From the NCBI GenBank assembly GCA_014529385.2, contig CM043958.1, forward strand, positions 144,783,734-144,847,733: a stretch of 64,000 nucleotides of DNA, in the 5' to 3' direction. The translations under genes were made by a program, and so were the position numbers. Position 1 is the stretch's first letter, and every line of letters begins with the position of its first letter. Positions 20,921-31,860 of the stretch are shown piece after piece. The DNA is from Adiantum capillus-veneris. Taxonomy: Eukaryota; Streptophyta; Polypodiopsida; Polypodiales; Pteridaceae. The notes under the pieces were generated by a model. It was given only the letters and a program-made list of their open reading frames with translations, was not told where the DNA came from and did no database searches.

Positions 20921-22640
20921 CGTTCATGTCGTCCCTGACATGACCTAATTGTCGATGGCGATGTGGTCTTTGCTGTCGTTTTCCCTTCATCTGTTGCACT
21001 GCTTGTAACTTTGTCGAACCACAACAAGAACTATGATTCATTGGAGCGGACATCTATCATCATAACCATTCATCTTTTGAGATCGTCTGATTACTTTTAT
21101 GTCAGCTCTTCTTCATTGGGGACTTCTTTGTTCCTTTGCAATCATGTTGTTAGTGTTGTCTGCAACTTTGTCATTGTAGGCCATTCTTCGACTCGCCATT
21201 GAGGAGAAGTATGCTATGATCTGAAATCGGTGCTCCAATTCATTTGTCAATTGATTTGAGTAGCATTTCCTTATTGTTGATGTAGAAGGAATATGTACAA
21301 GAGGATGGTGATAGGTGTCTTTAGATTAGGGTCTAAAACCTGGATGACCAAAGGGAAAAAACCCGGTGGGGAAAAAATGCCTTTGGTATACGCTCTTATT
21401 GGAGTTGAGCAGTTGAACGTGAAGTACATGTTCATGAAAGGTGAGTGCTTGGGTGAAACACGGAAAGAGTGCCTGATGCAAGTACCAATTATGGGACACT
21501 CTATATGCATATGAGAAATTTGTCAGCAAAAGCATGCAATGTGAAAGAAGGAGATGATGGGTGTTTCGAGGAATAAATGTAGCACATGTGACATCAAAAG
21601 ATGTGTCAATAGCTTCCACCTTTCCAAGAAGGGTTGTCGATGTTGAATTTTCTCCACTCGTATCTCACCGTGCTCAGTACGTGAGTGTCTTTTGGACTTT
21701 CTCCTTCACTTCACCAAACTTAAGTACTTAGACTTCGACTCTTTTTCTCACCTATACCAACATGAGCGACACAACGTAAATATGCTCAACTCTTCCAGCT
21801 TGAGCAGTACCTAGAATAGCTAAGACGCTTAGACCACAGAGAATATTACTTGAAGCTTTGGGACTAACACCTCACTCATTTTGTGGCTTAGCTACTCGAC
21901 TCTGACTTGTATGACTTGTCGGTTGCATGTTGACACTGCTTTGTGACAAGTTCTTCGGCTGTTGTAGTGGCTGTTGAGACATACTTCGTGAAGTTTCATC
22001 GTTTTCCTGTACCTTCTTCTCTTCGTAGTGCTCAGGCCTCTGGTCAGACTTTTCTTCATGTGGATTATGGATTTTTTTATTTTTTCTTAATAATAAACAA
22101 AGAAAATTTTAAAACAACTCAACAAAAGAAAAATCATTCAAATAGAAATATAAATGCTATGTACACTATACACATGTCCCTAGGGGCTCATATATGGATT
22201 TTGTCCCCATACTCCTCTGTAACACTACTATGAGGGCATATACTCTAAATTTCGTAAAATAATTATCACAATAAAACGCAGAATTTCAATGCATCTCACA
22301 AAACATTGCCCTCTAATAGTCATAATGTTAGGTCCGCATTCAGATTGCCTCCCCCCTTCCTATTTGGAGTCATCCTTTACGACAGGGTATCGCAAAGGGT
22401 ATGTGTTGTGCTTGGGAAAGTAAACGTTGTGCCTATGCAGGCCTTGTAATGTAGCCCTATTATGCATACACATTCAATGCATGGAAAAGATTTATGTTGT
22501 GCAAGATGTGGGTATAAGCAATTTTCTTATTGGCATTTGTTGGCGAGGCTTCCTATTCTAAGCAATGTAATGGTCTTTGAAGCTCCTGTATCGTTGCTTG
22601 ATTGAAGCGACTTGCTCTCTTCTAACTGTACTGTAATCGT
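20921..22640 (-). other. LARD 3' interior, no recognised gene
   Basis: This is non-coding by eye. At 22330-22500 it is similar to the segment that follows the WxPK region in two other places (reverse complement of about 42590-42745, and 63205-63350), so this is a shared family 3' region. A stretch around 21290-21520 contains AACCTGGATGACCAAAGGG and AAACCCGGTGGGGAAAA, wording reminiscent of copia 3' ends, possibly a small foreign insert. Confidence 0.5.
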
Positions 22641-23096
22641 AGGAAGAATTGTAAGAATTCAAGCGGCAATGCACTGATAGTAGTTTTGTTGTTCTTCTTT
22701 GGGACCCATTTCTTTGCGATTATTGGTTGTTTTGTTGCTGACGCTCGTTTGGGAACCCATACTTGTCCGTGCTTCATTTGTGTTTGAAGAGACTTCTTTG
22801 GGATCCACCTTTTTGTTGTGTGAGTCGACAATGGTCTTTGCTTCAGCCCTTGTACGCGAGTCGACAATGGTCTTTGCTTCAGCCCTTGTACGCTTGGTTG
22901 GGGACAGGATTCAGGCTTTGAAAGTTGATATTGTGGTTGTTTTGGAATCCAAATGAATTCCTAACTTTTTTGTGCTTGAATCAACTTCTTTGGAGCCCAA
23001 ACCTGAGTTGTGAAAGCTTGCAACTTTGTGATATTCTTACCCGTTCGTGCACGCTTTCCTTGTTTTTGTTTTGGTGTTGGATCTTGTGATTTGTCA
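22641..23096 (-). pseudogene. WxPK-repeat coding segment of the LARD
   Basis: Immediately after the 193-codon ORF, and one frame over, the minus strand reads NDKSQDPTPKQKQGKRAR. It then gives five copies of a W-x-P-K motif: TQVWAPKK, FIWIPKQ, KRWIPKK, QVWVPKR and AKKWVPKK, spaced by basic, Gln-rich linkers. One in-frame TAG follows the first repeat. A 36-bp tandem duplication (22822-22893) repeats VQGLKQRPLST. Similar arrays lie after integrase in element B and at 63.4-63.9 kb. Function unknown; W-V-P-K strings are also found in some plant copia polyproteins, as I recall. Confidence 0.6.
22822..22893. repeat. 36-bp tandem duplication
   Basis: Two identical units beginning GAGTCGACAATGGTC at 22822 and 22858; the length keeps the reading frame and adds 12 codons. 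Confidence 0.95.
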
Positions 23097-23678
23097 TTAT
23101 AGATCTTTGTCTTCTTGATCCATATCTCCGGAGTATTTTCTGTTTACCCATTTCTGGACTTGGGATGGTCTAACTCGTGGATTGTCTACAAGTCTAACCA
23201 GAGACTCTCCCAATCCTTCTCTCGTTATCGCTCTTGAAGGGAATCCTGGTGGCTCTCTTCTTGGAATTCCTATAGGAATTCTTGTGTTTGGTGGAGGCAT
23301 TTGTGGTCCTTCATTGACCAAATATCCACCTCTTTCTAGTACAGTCTGTGGATTTGTGCTTTCTACAACTCTGTATTCTTGTCCATACTTGTCGACAACT
23401 ATAGATCTCCATTGACAGTCGACTCCGTATGTGTAGACATATAAGAGCTTGTAATCCGTTATCTCTTCTAGGTATGGATCTGAGCACCTATAAAGATTGA
23501 CCTCATTGTCGTCAATGTATCTATATAGTCCTTCACTCTCATGACCAATCATCCAAACTCTCTCAACAAGATGGATCTTTATCAATTGCAAGTTTGGAAG
23601 ATCCATTGTGGGAGGATATTCCTCTATCGTTGGGATCTCCAAGCTTGTGTAAGCTGTGTTTGAATCTAGGGTAGACAT
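23097..23678 (-). CDS. LARD ORF, 193 aa, gag-related C-terminus
   Basis: This is an uninterrupted frame from MSTLDSNTAYTS to EDKDL. The N-terminal 150 residues (LVERVWMIGHESEGLYRYI, then VDCQWRSIVVDKYGQEYRVV) match nothing I know. The tail LVDNPRVRPSQVQKWVNRKYSGD parallels ICRVRPANFQKWVKK in the gag of element E (27340-27405), placed just before the E gag core (DPYDHLASF). The likely origin is a gag N-terminal piece kept after loss of the rest. It lies at the end of the palindrome-bearing leader and is followed by the WxPK segment. It is the only intact ORF of this element, so selection or recent origin is possible; translation is unproven. Confidence 0.7.
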   Translation of the reverse strand: MSTLDSNTAYTSLEIPTIEEYPPTMDLPNLQLIKIHLVERVWMIGHESEGLYRYIDDNEVNLYRCSDPYLEEITDYKLLYVYTYGVDCQWRSIVVDKYGQEYRVVESTNPQTVLERGGYLVNEGPQMPPPNTRIPIGIPRREPPGFPSRAITREGLGESLVRLVDNPRVRPSQVQKWVNRKYSGDMDQEDKDL

Positions 23679-23699
23679 GATTTCTGGGCTTAAGAGCTT

Positions 23700-26186
23700 T
23701 TGCTTGGTTCAAGAAGACTTAGTCCACTGTGTTCAAGTGCTTTGGTTAGGGAAAAGTCGAAACTATGTCCAAAACCGCAACCGTTTCGTCACAATTCTCG
23801 CAAATTGTCGCTTTCAGACACCCCTAACTTGCGGATGAATTTTGAGGCCTCAAACGACGTTTTTTTCAAAGTTGAACTAAATGGTCGAGCCACTCTCAGG
23901 CTACGTTTTGATATAAAAACTTTTCCGATCCGATACCGTTTGTGAAAGTTATGGCCAAAACAATGAAATGCAGTTTAGACTGGTCAAAATGAGTCCAAAA
24001 TTCAATTTTAAAAGAAGATTTGGGATCTCTGTGAACACTTCTGTATGGTCAAAATTTCAGCTGGACCCTAAAACTGGCCTAGAGACATCCTACGTGTAGG
24101 ATGTCTATATGCTCAAAATTTAACAAAATTTTGTCCAGAGACTCCCCTTAAGTCCAGCAACACAATGGTATGCTCAGAATTTCATTTCGATGTAAAAATG
24201 GCCTTGAGATATCCTACACGTAGGATGTCTTTTTGCTCTGTTTCAGTTCAAACTTGCACTGTAGCTTCCCCTTGATGTGCTAAGCTCACAGCTATTTTTA
24301 CTTTTTGATTCTGACACCTATAGGTTGGTCAAATGATCAAGAATCTATTCCAAAAGCCTGATGTCCGTTCTTGATGAATTCACCAGTCAAATCAACTCCA
24401 AATTGGACCAAAATTGACTAGGGGGATTGCCTAAGGCTATAAAACACCCTGATATGGTCACAGGAGAATTTTGGTCTCAAAATCATGCAGTAGACATCCT
24501 ACACGTAGGATGTATTTTTGCTCAGAATGAACCCAAATTTGAACCACAGACTCTCCTTAAGGTGTTGATCACTGTGGTATGCTCAGAATTTTGTTTAGAG
24601 TACAAAATCACACAGAAGACATCCTCCACGTAGGATGTCTTTTTGGCCTGTTTGACCCCAGACTTGTCCCACAGCTTCCCCTTGATGTCAGTAACCCAGT
24701 GGTATGCTTAGATTTTGGTTTGGATTTCAAAAGTCCCAAATTTTAGCTGTTCTTGCCTTTTTTTCAATCAAAAGTGCTAAGTCCGCTTTGAACCCAATTT
24801 TCTCACCCAAATGAGTTGAAAACTCTCACATGCACTCAAAACATCATGTATAACATGCACATGAAGTCACCCTATGGTTTGGTCTCAAAATTAGGCCTTG
24901 GGCACAATTTGGGTAGGATGTCTGGCAATTCTCGTCTTTTGGCTTTGATCTGTCAAAATTTGGTCAAATTTCCACTTTCCAGGTGAAAATAGGGTAAAAC
25001 CTACCTTCTAAACACACGAGTAACCTCAAATTTTCAAAAAAATGCCCAGATCACCCTGTAGACATCCTACGCATAGGATGTCTACTTTTGATTTTTTGAG
25101 ACTGAAGTGTCCCTGATGCTTCCTTATGCTCTCAACAAGTGCAAGTATGCTTCACAATTGCAAAAGCATGCAAAAATCACTCAATTTAAGCCTTTTCTGA
25201 AATTTTACGTTCTCTGACTTTGCCTTTTGGCTTTTGGTCAACAAAAATAGGGAAAAACACTCAAGTCAATATGTTACTAGGGTAAAACCTACCCTCTGAA
25301 CCCACTGGTAACCTCAGTTTTCCCAAGTTCCTTACCAAAAGTTCCCTGGAGACATCCTACGCGTAGGATGTCTACTGATGAAAATTTTGGCAGAATTCAT
25401 CCACAGGCCTCCCCAAGTCGTGAGCACTACTTTTCAAGCATTTCTAGCAGTTTTTATGCAAAATTGTGCTCAGAATCTTATGTTTCTTGTTTTTGCGTTT
25501 TTGACACTCCGTCTTTGGTCTTTTGGGTGTCAAGAGTTGGTCAAAACTCTAGTTTCAATGTATACTGTGGGTAAACCCCCCCTTCTGAACACACTGGTGC
25601 AGTCAGAATTTTCAAATTTGGTCTCCAGAACCCCCTTGAGACATCCTAAGCGTAGGATGTCTATGTTTACAGAATTGCAGGTTTTCTTCACAGAACCCTT
25701 GCAAATGCTCTTTTATATGCACAGCATCAGTCAGTCATACAAAAATATCCACAAAAGCTTGTTTAATGCATTTTTACCCTCAAAAGCACACTTTTTTGTG
25801 ATTTCAAATGCAATCAATCACTTTAGGAAATAATTCAGTGTTGAATAGCTCTAGATCAGAATCAGATCACTTACCTAAAGCTACTCCTACAAATCATATG
25901 GGGTTTTGCATCTATGAGTAGAAAAACGCTTCACTGCCACACATGGACTAGTAAACGCTTTTATCACCTCACAAATCACTCGACCACCAACAACTACTCT
26001 AATCCACAGATCCTAACTAAACCTATCCAGTCGCAGACCCTCGGCAAGACACACGCTTCCTGGCTATCCACTTGATCGCGGAATATCCTCTTCTGGATCC
26101 ACTTAAGAAAAACGCTTTCTTTAGCCGAAACTAAATCAAGCAACCATCACACGAGTGTTAGTAGGAAACCTACTTAGGTCCTTGTG
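23700..26186 (-). other. LARD leader with seven palindromes
   Basis: A 2.5-kb untranslated leader made of loosely repeated text. Recurrent words include CTTCCCCTTGATGT, GGTATGCTCAGAATTT, GTAAAACCTACC and TCTGAACACAC. It is punctuated by 24-mers at 24083, 24207, 24492, 24617, 25060, 25350 and 25639 (start positions) with arms AGACATCCTAC and GTAGGATGTCT. Open frames are short and unconvincing. Confidence 0.75.
24083..25662. repeat. dispersed palindrome family 1 (seven 24-mers)
   Basis: Starts: 24083, 24207, 24492, 24617, 25060, 25350, 25639. The consensus arm is AGACATCCTAC, a two-base centre, then GTAGGATGTCT. Most copies have 10-11 paired bases; variants carry one change (AGATATCC, CCTCCACG, CCTAAGCG, ATGTAT). 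Distances between starts are 124, 285, 125, 443, 290 and 289 bp. Confidence 0.93.
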
Positions 26187-26204
26187 TCCCCGACAGCGGC
26201 GCCA
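26187..26204 (-). other. LARD primer-binding site
   Basis: Element-strand TGGCGCCGCTGTCGGGGA, one base from the 5' LTR; close to the Asp-tRNA-type PBS TGGCGCCGTTGCCGGGGA. Confidence 0.85.
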
Positions 26205-26205
26205 A

Positions 26206-27164
26206 TGTTGGATGGGAGCGACTCACACACCCATGAAATGCATGCAAACACTACCTAGATCAACATAATGTCAATCGAGGACACAGATGACACGATAGGC
26301 ACACGGAGGAAATCTCCTTAGCTTGTCAGGCTGAGACCATCCTACACATAAAACACTCTGGAAGGCCAACTAAACCACAATCAAGAACCTCACTGCTCTC
26401 AACTACACCACCTAGCCACATACACACATACGGAAGGTAACTCACCTAATCATGCCAGATTCATACGAAACTTAAGGAACACCATCTCCTCACTAGGATA
26501 CACCTGTCCCTAAGCTTCTACACTCAAAACCCTCACTCTAAACCCATCTACGGAAAACGCGTAGGATGACAGAGCAGAATTTTGAAAGTGCCCGAAACTG
26601 AAATTTATGAGTACCTATGCGTTGCTTATGTCGCCAGGATTCTATAGACTACTAGCACACAGAAAACAGACATCGTTTGATACACGTATGGCCACAAATA
26701 GCTCGTAGATGTGTCGACGTGTGCGCTTCGTCTCACGTGGAATGCTTGGCGTTGTCGCGTAGCTCTCCTCGAGCCTACATCAATGGTGCAGTCGGATCTC
26801 CAATGTGTTGAGCAAGCCGGGTGTAGCAATAGGAAGAAGCTCACACTCACTCTCTTTCTCTCTCACACACAGTAGATGGCAGCGCTAAAGTATTGATTAT
26901 GATAAAAGTCCCCCTTTACAAAATGACCTAGGTACCTTATATACTAAGGCTACCTTAGGTTTAACCAAAAATGGGGTTGAAAGGGTCAAATGGCTTCGTA
27001 TTTACAATCTGGAAGTGCCATTGCACCCCGGCTTCTGAAACTAGAATAACTACTCATTACAAATGATGTTTATAGCCATAATCTGCAGCATTTCATAACT
27101 CGCAAAAGATAAGACTTTGGTAGGAAACTTGAGTTATGTTGTGTTGTTGACCCAGCGGTCAACA
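26206..27164 (-). repeat. LARD 5' LTR
   Basis: 959 bp, same length and termini as 19949-20907; TATATAAG on the element strand at 26936-26943. Confidence 0.95.
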
Positions 27165-28575
27165 AAGAGGAAGCACAGCCAGAGCAGTCACTTCAATGAT
27201 GGAAATAGGGAAAGAAATGCAAAAACCACCTTTAACAGCAAAAGAATGAGTGACACTAGGATGAGGAGAGGTCCACATGAGTCACATCTATCAAATAGCT
27301 GGTTTGAAGGTTTAATGGGAGAAACGCTTGCTAGAAGAGAGAGAGCGAGTGTTGAACACATCTGTAGAGTCAGACCAGCAAATTTCCAAAAATGGGTCAA
27401 AAAATAAAGCGAGTCAAGTGATCCATATGACCACTTAGCGAGCTTTAGACAGTTTTTGGGAGCTTAGCACATAATCGACTTCCATACAAAGTTTGAGGGG
27501 TTTGGAATGACCTTGGAGGACAAAGCTTTAACTTGGTTCCAGACATACCTCCTGGATCAATAACTAATTTACCAACTTTAGCAATGAGATATTTTGATGC
27601 TTGCTTGAAAATGGAAGTCAAGCATAGTATAGCAGCTCAAATCTACAGTTTCAAACAAAAACAAGGAGAAACAGTCAGAGATAGTGTGAGTCGGATGAGG
27701 CAATATATAGATAGATGTCCGGAGTTGAAAATCCCAACCAAGGAAAAGCTTGTCTCACTGTTCTTAGAGGGATTACTAAGCAAAGACTTGGATGCTATTT
27801 TGTATTAAAAAAAACATAACTTGGGAAGCATGTAGCCTGGAGACAATTGACTTGAGTGAAAATTGCAAGATTTTCAATGAGGAGAGCACCACTAAAGATC
27901 ACAGAGTGAGCGAACCACATCCATTGTGCCAGCACAAGTAGGACCAACTATAGCAGCTCCCACCAACTGTATAAAATACATGCTTAAATGCATGAATGGC
28001 ATCATGAGCATCATGCAAAGGATGCCAATGAGAGGGAAGGGGGAGGGACCAACCCAAGGACAACATATGGGACAACACAAGAAATTGAAATGGTGTGCCA
28101 TTGAAGGAAAATGGACAAACCATGAGACAAACGAGTGATAATAAATGCCAAAATATGATGGAAATGTTCAGTATGTATCAATGAGACCACAAGGACAATC
28201 CATGTATAGATTCAGTGTACCAATCACCTTCACAAATAGCACATGTTTACTTCATTGCAAACCAGGATGATCAAACCAATGCCTAAACCAAAAGCCGGAA
28301 ATCACCATAACTGCAGAGCAGATGACCATTGGAAAAATGGTTGTCATAAACCAAACACGAATGCAAAACCTATAGAGGCATATTGTGGAGTGTGTGGTTG
28401 CAAGGGTGGACACTTTCCTGAAGACTACCCTAGGAACCGAACAAACAAAGGGAAGATAGGCATAAACATAGTTCCAGTTGTGCCCACTAGTTCATCAGAA
28501 GGGGACCCCACATTTCTAGCTCAAGTGGTAACAAGGGTACATGCCAAGGGGAATAAACAAAAAAATACAATGTAA
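27165..28575 (+). pseudogene. gypsy element E, gag core and zinc knuckle
   Basis: The frame resumes after the LARD with KRKHSQSSHFNDGNRER, reaches RVRPANFQKWVKK, then the retrotransposon gag core: DPYDHLASFRQFL, DFHTKFEGFGMTLEDKALTW and, at 27600-27808, HSIAAQIYSFKQKQGETVRD with YIDRCPELK and LVSLFLEGLLSKDLDA. The knuckle near 28380-28440 reads YCGVCGCKGGHFPEDYPRN: C-x2-C-x4-H is present but the last Cys is Tyr. Several stops and shifts break the frame. Gag would coat element RNA; this copy is dead. Confidence 0.85.
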
Positions 28576-28984
28576 TCCTAGTAATTCCTCCAAAGACTCC
28601 AATGGTGCACATTCACCTAAACTAATAGTTCCTATTATTGAGGAGGGATGTGACGTAGTCAAAGAAGATTGGTCAAACCACCTATGGGAATGGGTAAGGG
28701 AAGCAAAAGATGGGAGTCTCACGTTGTAATTGGCTCCAATCAAAGAGGTATGGCTAGATAGACAACCCATGGAATTAGATGAACACTCCTTGTATGGAGA
28801 TTGAGGATCAAAGAAGTCAAGCTTAACAAAAGTTGGAACATTGCACACGCTACCTTTGTACCTAGGTAAGAATGAAGGCAAATCAGTAGTCTGTAAAACG
28901 ACAAAACTAAGTAGACTAAAACAATCCTTGGATGTGTCAAAGCTGCAATCCATCATGTCAATCCCAATTTAATGCACAATCACA

Positions 28985-29690
28985 TTGGGTGAGTCACTGA
29001 AGTTACAAGCGCATCTATGGGGAGATCTCCAAACCACTATGATGAAGATAGGATTAAAAAGAGTATCCCAAACAAAAGTGGAAAAATTACAAAACGAGGA
29101 GATACAGACTAAACTTGTCAACTCTATGCCCATGAACAAAGTACGAGACTACTATGAGGGGAAAAAGGGGAACACGACCCTTCCAGTATTGTATAATGAG
29201 GTAACAACCATGGTTGTCTTGGATACTAGGGTAGACATAGCAATAGCAACAAAAGTAGTTTGGGAAGCCTGGGAAAAACTAGCAATTAGGAAAACAAGGA
29301 TGAAACTGCAACTAGCAGATGGACACATTGAGAAACTGATGGGATCGCTAGAAAATGTGATAGTCAACTACTGTGGAACTGACCACCAACATACTTTTGC
29401 CATTGTAAATTTCGAAAAGAAACTCAGCTATGAAATCATCTTGGGAAGACCATTCATGAGACAAATACAATTGTCCAAGATTGGAGAAATGATTATCTCT
29501 ACCTAAAACAAGTGGGCGGTTACCTTAGTAAATTTAAAAGACCATCCTTACACGGATGTCCTGAGGACACCTATACAGGAATTGGACTCTATAACTTCAG
29601 CAGAAACTAACCTGCCTTTATGGATACACAAAGACACTCCAATTTGGATATGTGGGGCTTCTGAATCTTGCTTGGCGGCTACACTATGTA
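28985..29690 (+). pseudogene. gypsy element E, aspartic protease and start of pol
   Basis: 173 open codons carry VRDYYEGKKGNTTLPVLYN, VVLDTRVDIAIATK, then RMKLQLADGHIEKL and SYEIILGRPFMRQIQ. The layout equals the retropepsin-like domain of element C (59204-59681). The active-site triplet D-S/T-G has become D-T-R, so the enzyme would be inactive. Downstream, in another frame, ETNLPLWIHKDTPIWICGAS matches the C-copy text KELWMCGAS; the match stops at about 29690 where a short insertion begins. Confidence 0.85.
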
Positions 29691-29909
29691 ATCATGTTAA
29701 TGTATCATGTGAGTTCGAAAGGAGGGGTTTTAAACTACAAAAAAATTTAGGCAATTTAACAAATATATATTAAAATAAGGGATTTTTATATTCAATTTTG
29801 AAAAAAAAATCCAAAAATAAGGGGTCATTTTATTCATTCAGACATGTTAAAAGAGGGGTTATATCAATACCCTGCAAACGCACGTTATATAGAGGGGTAT
29901 TGAACAGTG

Positions 29910-29955
<46 letters not shown>

Positions 29956-29957
29956 AG
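29691..29957. other. about 270-bp insertion ending in poly-C, inside element E
   Basis: The pol reading of E stops near 29690 and resumes at about 30005 (DYIPEPFPKHFFKPFEWTQIL, matching YIPEPFPEKTLKPLEWTHIL of element C). The intervening block is AT-rich, has GGGG-flanked words (AGGAGGGGTTTTAAAC, AAGAGGGGTTATATC) and a 9-bp stem (TCAATACCC facing GGGTATTGA). It ends in 43 consecutive C. No ORF and no target duplication identified. Confidence 0.55.
29912..29954. repeat. poly-C run (43 C)
   Basis: Uninterrupted homopolymer at the end of the short insertion. Confidence 0.95.
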
Positions 29958-30474
29958 GAATCTAGCAATTTACAACTTGAGAAGACTACATTTTAGACAA
30001 AAAAGTGAATGATGCAGATTACATACCTGAACCATTCCCTAAACATTTTTTCAAACCTTTTGAGTGGACTCAGATTCTAGCCATTGTGGATGTGTGTGCT
30101 AATGAATCTACACCTACACACTTTTGTTATGATATACTCTAAATTGAGATGGTATTCATAGAAAGGATCGAGGAGAAACATATCTTCTCTAATTACTACT
30201 ATGATGCCATAGAAGAGTTGGAAGAAGAAACAATTACAAGAAAAGAATCAGACTCTAAAAAAGAGCACGTAGGGCAAAACTTCTACTCAGGGGAGGAGAT
30301 TAAGGTTTTCTGAGTTTCCAAACCAACATCAATGATGCCAACAAAGGTATCACAGGAAAGGGGACAATAACCTGAAAAAGAAAACATCAAAAAATGCAAT
30401 AGGAAACAAAACTCAATTCTTGATGAAAGTAGATGCAACGGACTTCATAAAAGACAAGATAACGTGAAGATATT
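29958..30474 (+). pseudogene. gypsy element E, pol N-terminal region
   Basis: The readable text RKVNDADYIPEPFPKHF, then FEWTQILAIVDVCAN, an acidic segment AIEELEEETI and finally TQFLMKVDATDFIKDKIT align in order with the same region of element C (59100-58580, FFRLVKAEDCVKDKVS). The segment precedes RT in this family; its function is not known to me. It is cut at 30474 by the LTR of the next element. Confidence 0.65.
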
Positions 30475-30810
30475 TGTTACCATATACATATGGTAGTGAT
30501 TGAATTGGATCGTGCTAGCTAGGGTGGATGAAAGATAAACATTGTGCACTCAAGTGAGTGTGTGTTGGCTAGATTATCATTCAAGCGAATTAGGTTCCAA
30601 GGTCAGTTAACTTGGACTCATAAACACGGTCTTAGGTATTTGCTAATCCATCACAAGCTCACCATAAATAAGGGAGATGTAATGCAAAATAGAGTTGTGT
30701 TCATTCATGAAATGAAATGAGCTTTAAGTAGCTCTATAGCTTGAATCCATTACATGTGGAATAATTCTCCCTCTTCCCTCCTTCACTCGGACTTTAGGGA
30801 CAACCCCACA
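30475..30810 (-). repeat. 3' LTR of copia remnant F
   Basis: Plus strand TGTTACCATATACATATGG ... CAACCCCACA. A purine tract on the element strand (AAGGGGAAGATTG, in 30811-30829) lies against its inner edge, giving minus orientation. The first 27 plus-strand bases resemble the start of the copia LTR at 56259. No partner LTR found. Confidence 0.6.
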
Positions 30811-31131
30811 ATTTACAATCTTCCCCTTGGGATTTGGACTAGGACAAAATACTGAAGACGCAATATCCACTAAGGATGATAAGTTGGTATCCACGCAGGA
30901 TGAAAAAATACACTTAGATCCACACAGGAAAATAAAAGTAGAGAGGCTGCATCTTCAAAGTATGTCGTCATAGAAGACAAGGTTATTCTCGCCTTTGTCT
31001 TCTTCTTTGTCCTCTACCATGTGAGAGGATCCTCTGATAGGTATCTTCCCTTTGTAGCTTTTGCTATTGTTGATGTTGTTGTTGTTGTTGTTGTTGCTTT
31101 CTCTAGTACCATTGCCTCCATTTGAGTAGCA

Positions 31132-31860
31132 TCAGGAAGGAGGATGCCCTTTCTTACCACATGTACTGCAAGGTTTGTTTGTGTAGAAATATTTTGCTAT
31201 GTGTCCCATCCTTCCACATTCATAACACATTCTTTCAATTGATGATGTCAATGGTGAATATCTTTCCCTTGAGGATAACATGACAAAAGCCCCTCCTGAT
31301 GATGTTAATGAGTCGCTTTCTTTCTTTTTCTTGAATTGAGTTGATGACATCTTGGAAAGGTGGAGCCGGTTCTTTTTCTTCAAGAATGGTGACTAAGTGG
31401 TCATAAGAGGGTGTAAGTACATTTAAAGCACATCCCCTTTATCATATTCTAGTACTTCGCATTGGATGTAAGTGTGGGTGACAATGCTCTTAAGCCTATT
31501 TACTAGGCTAGCAATGTCCTCCCCTTCAACCATAGTGAGCTTGTAAGTTTTTCTTTTGAGACTAACCTTACTTCTTTTAGCCCTAGCTCTAAAATTGCTT
31601 TCTAGGACATGCCAAGCTTCATGTGCATGCTTACATTCATCTATGAAATGCACATAGTTGTTATGCAAGGAGGTGATGATAATTCCTAATGCTTATTCGT
31701 CTTTGGCCAATTTGGCCAAATTATGTGCACTTGCTATGAGTGTAGATGCTTTAGTGTGCACTCCATTGGTTTTGGCTTGTTGTTCTAAGGCAACACTGAT
31801 AACAAACCATCAGAATTTTTTCATGAGTTATCCCCTTAACTTTGTTTGCCAGGTGTGAAA
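31132..31860 (-). pseudogene. copia gag remnant F with two zinc knuckles
   Basis: The minus strand reads a gag (UBN2-type) segment HNNYVHFIDECKHAHEAWHV, then RKTYKLTMVEGEDIASLVNR at 31423-31668. After a stop comes 31132-31383 with MCYECGRMGHIAKYFYT (last Cys replaced by Phe) and CSTCGKKGH. The arrangement is that of a copia gag. It lies next to the F 3' LTR, so protease, integrase and RT have been deleted. A (GTT)n-like run follows at about 31070-31095. Confidence 0.8.

Larger units (their letters stand above)
19949..27164 (-). mobile_element. non-autonomous gypsy derivative (LARD type) nested in element E
   Basis: Two 959-bp LTRs (19949-20907, 26206-27164), differing at roughly 2% of sites by eye, bound 5.3 kb of interior. 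PBS and PPT place it on the minus strand. Flanks AAGGG and AAGAG are a probable target duplication with one mismatch. The interior has no protease, RT, RNase H or integrase: only a leader with seven palindromes, a 193-codon ORF whose end resembles the gag of E, and a WxPK-repeat segment. Retention of LTRs, PBS and PPT with loss of pol is the definition of a LARD; it would need proteins from a related autonomous element. Confidence 0.9.

Noticed and set aside
24083-25662. CRISPR-like array of short repeats
   Set aside because: The repeats are palindromes with long, unequal intervals (124-443 bp), not spacers of 30-40 bp, and lie in a plant LTR element leader.
30790-30800. Telomere-type TTTAGGG next to retroelements
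   Set aside because: Only single occurrences (for example near 30793), never an array.
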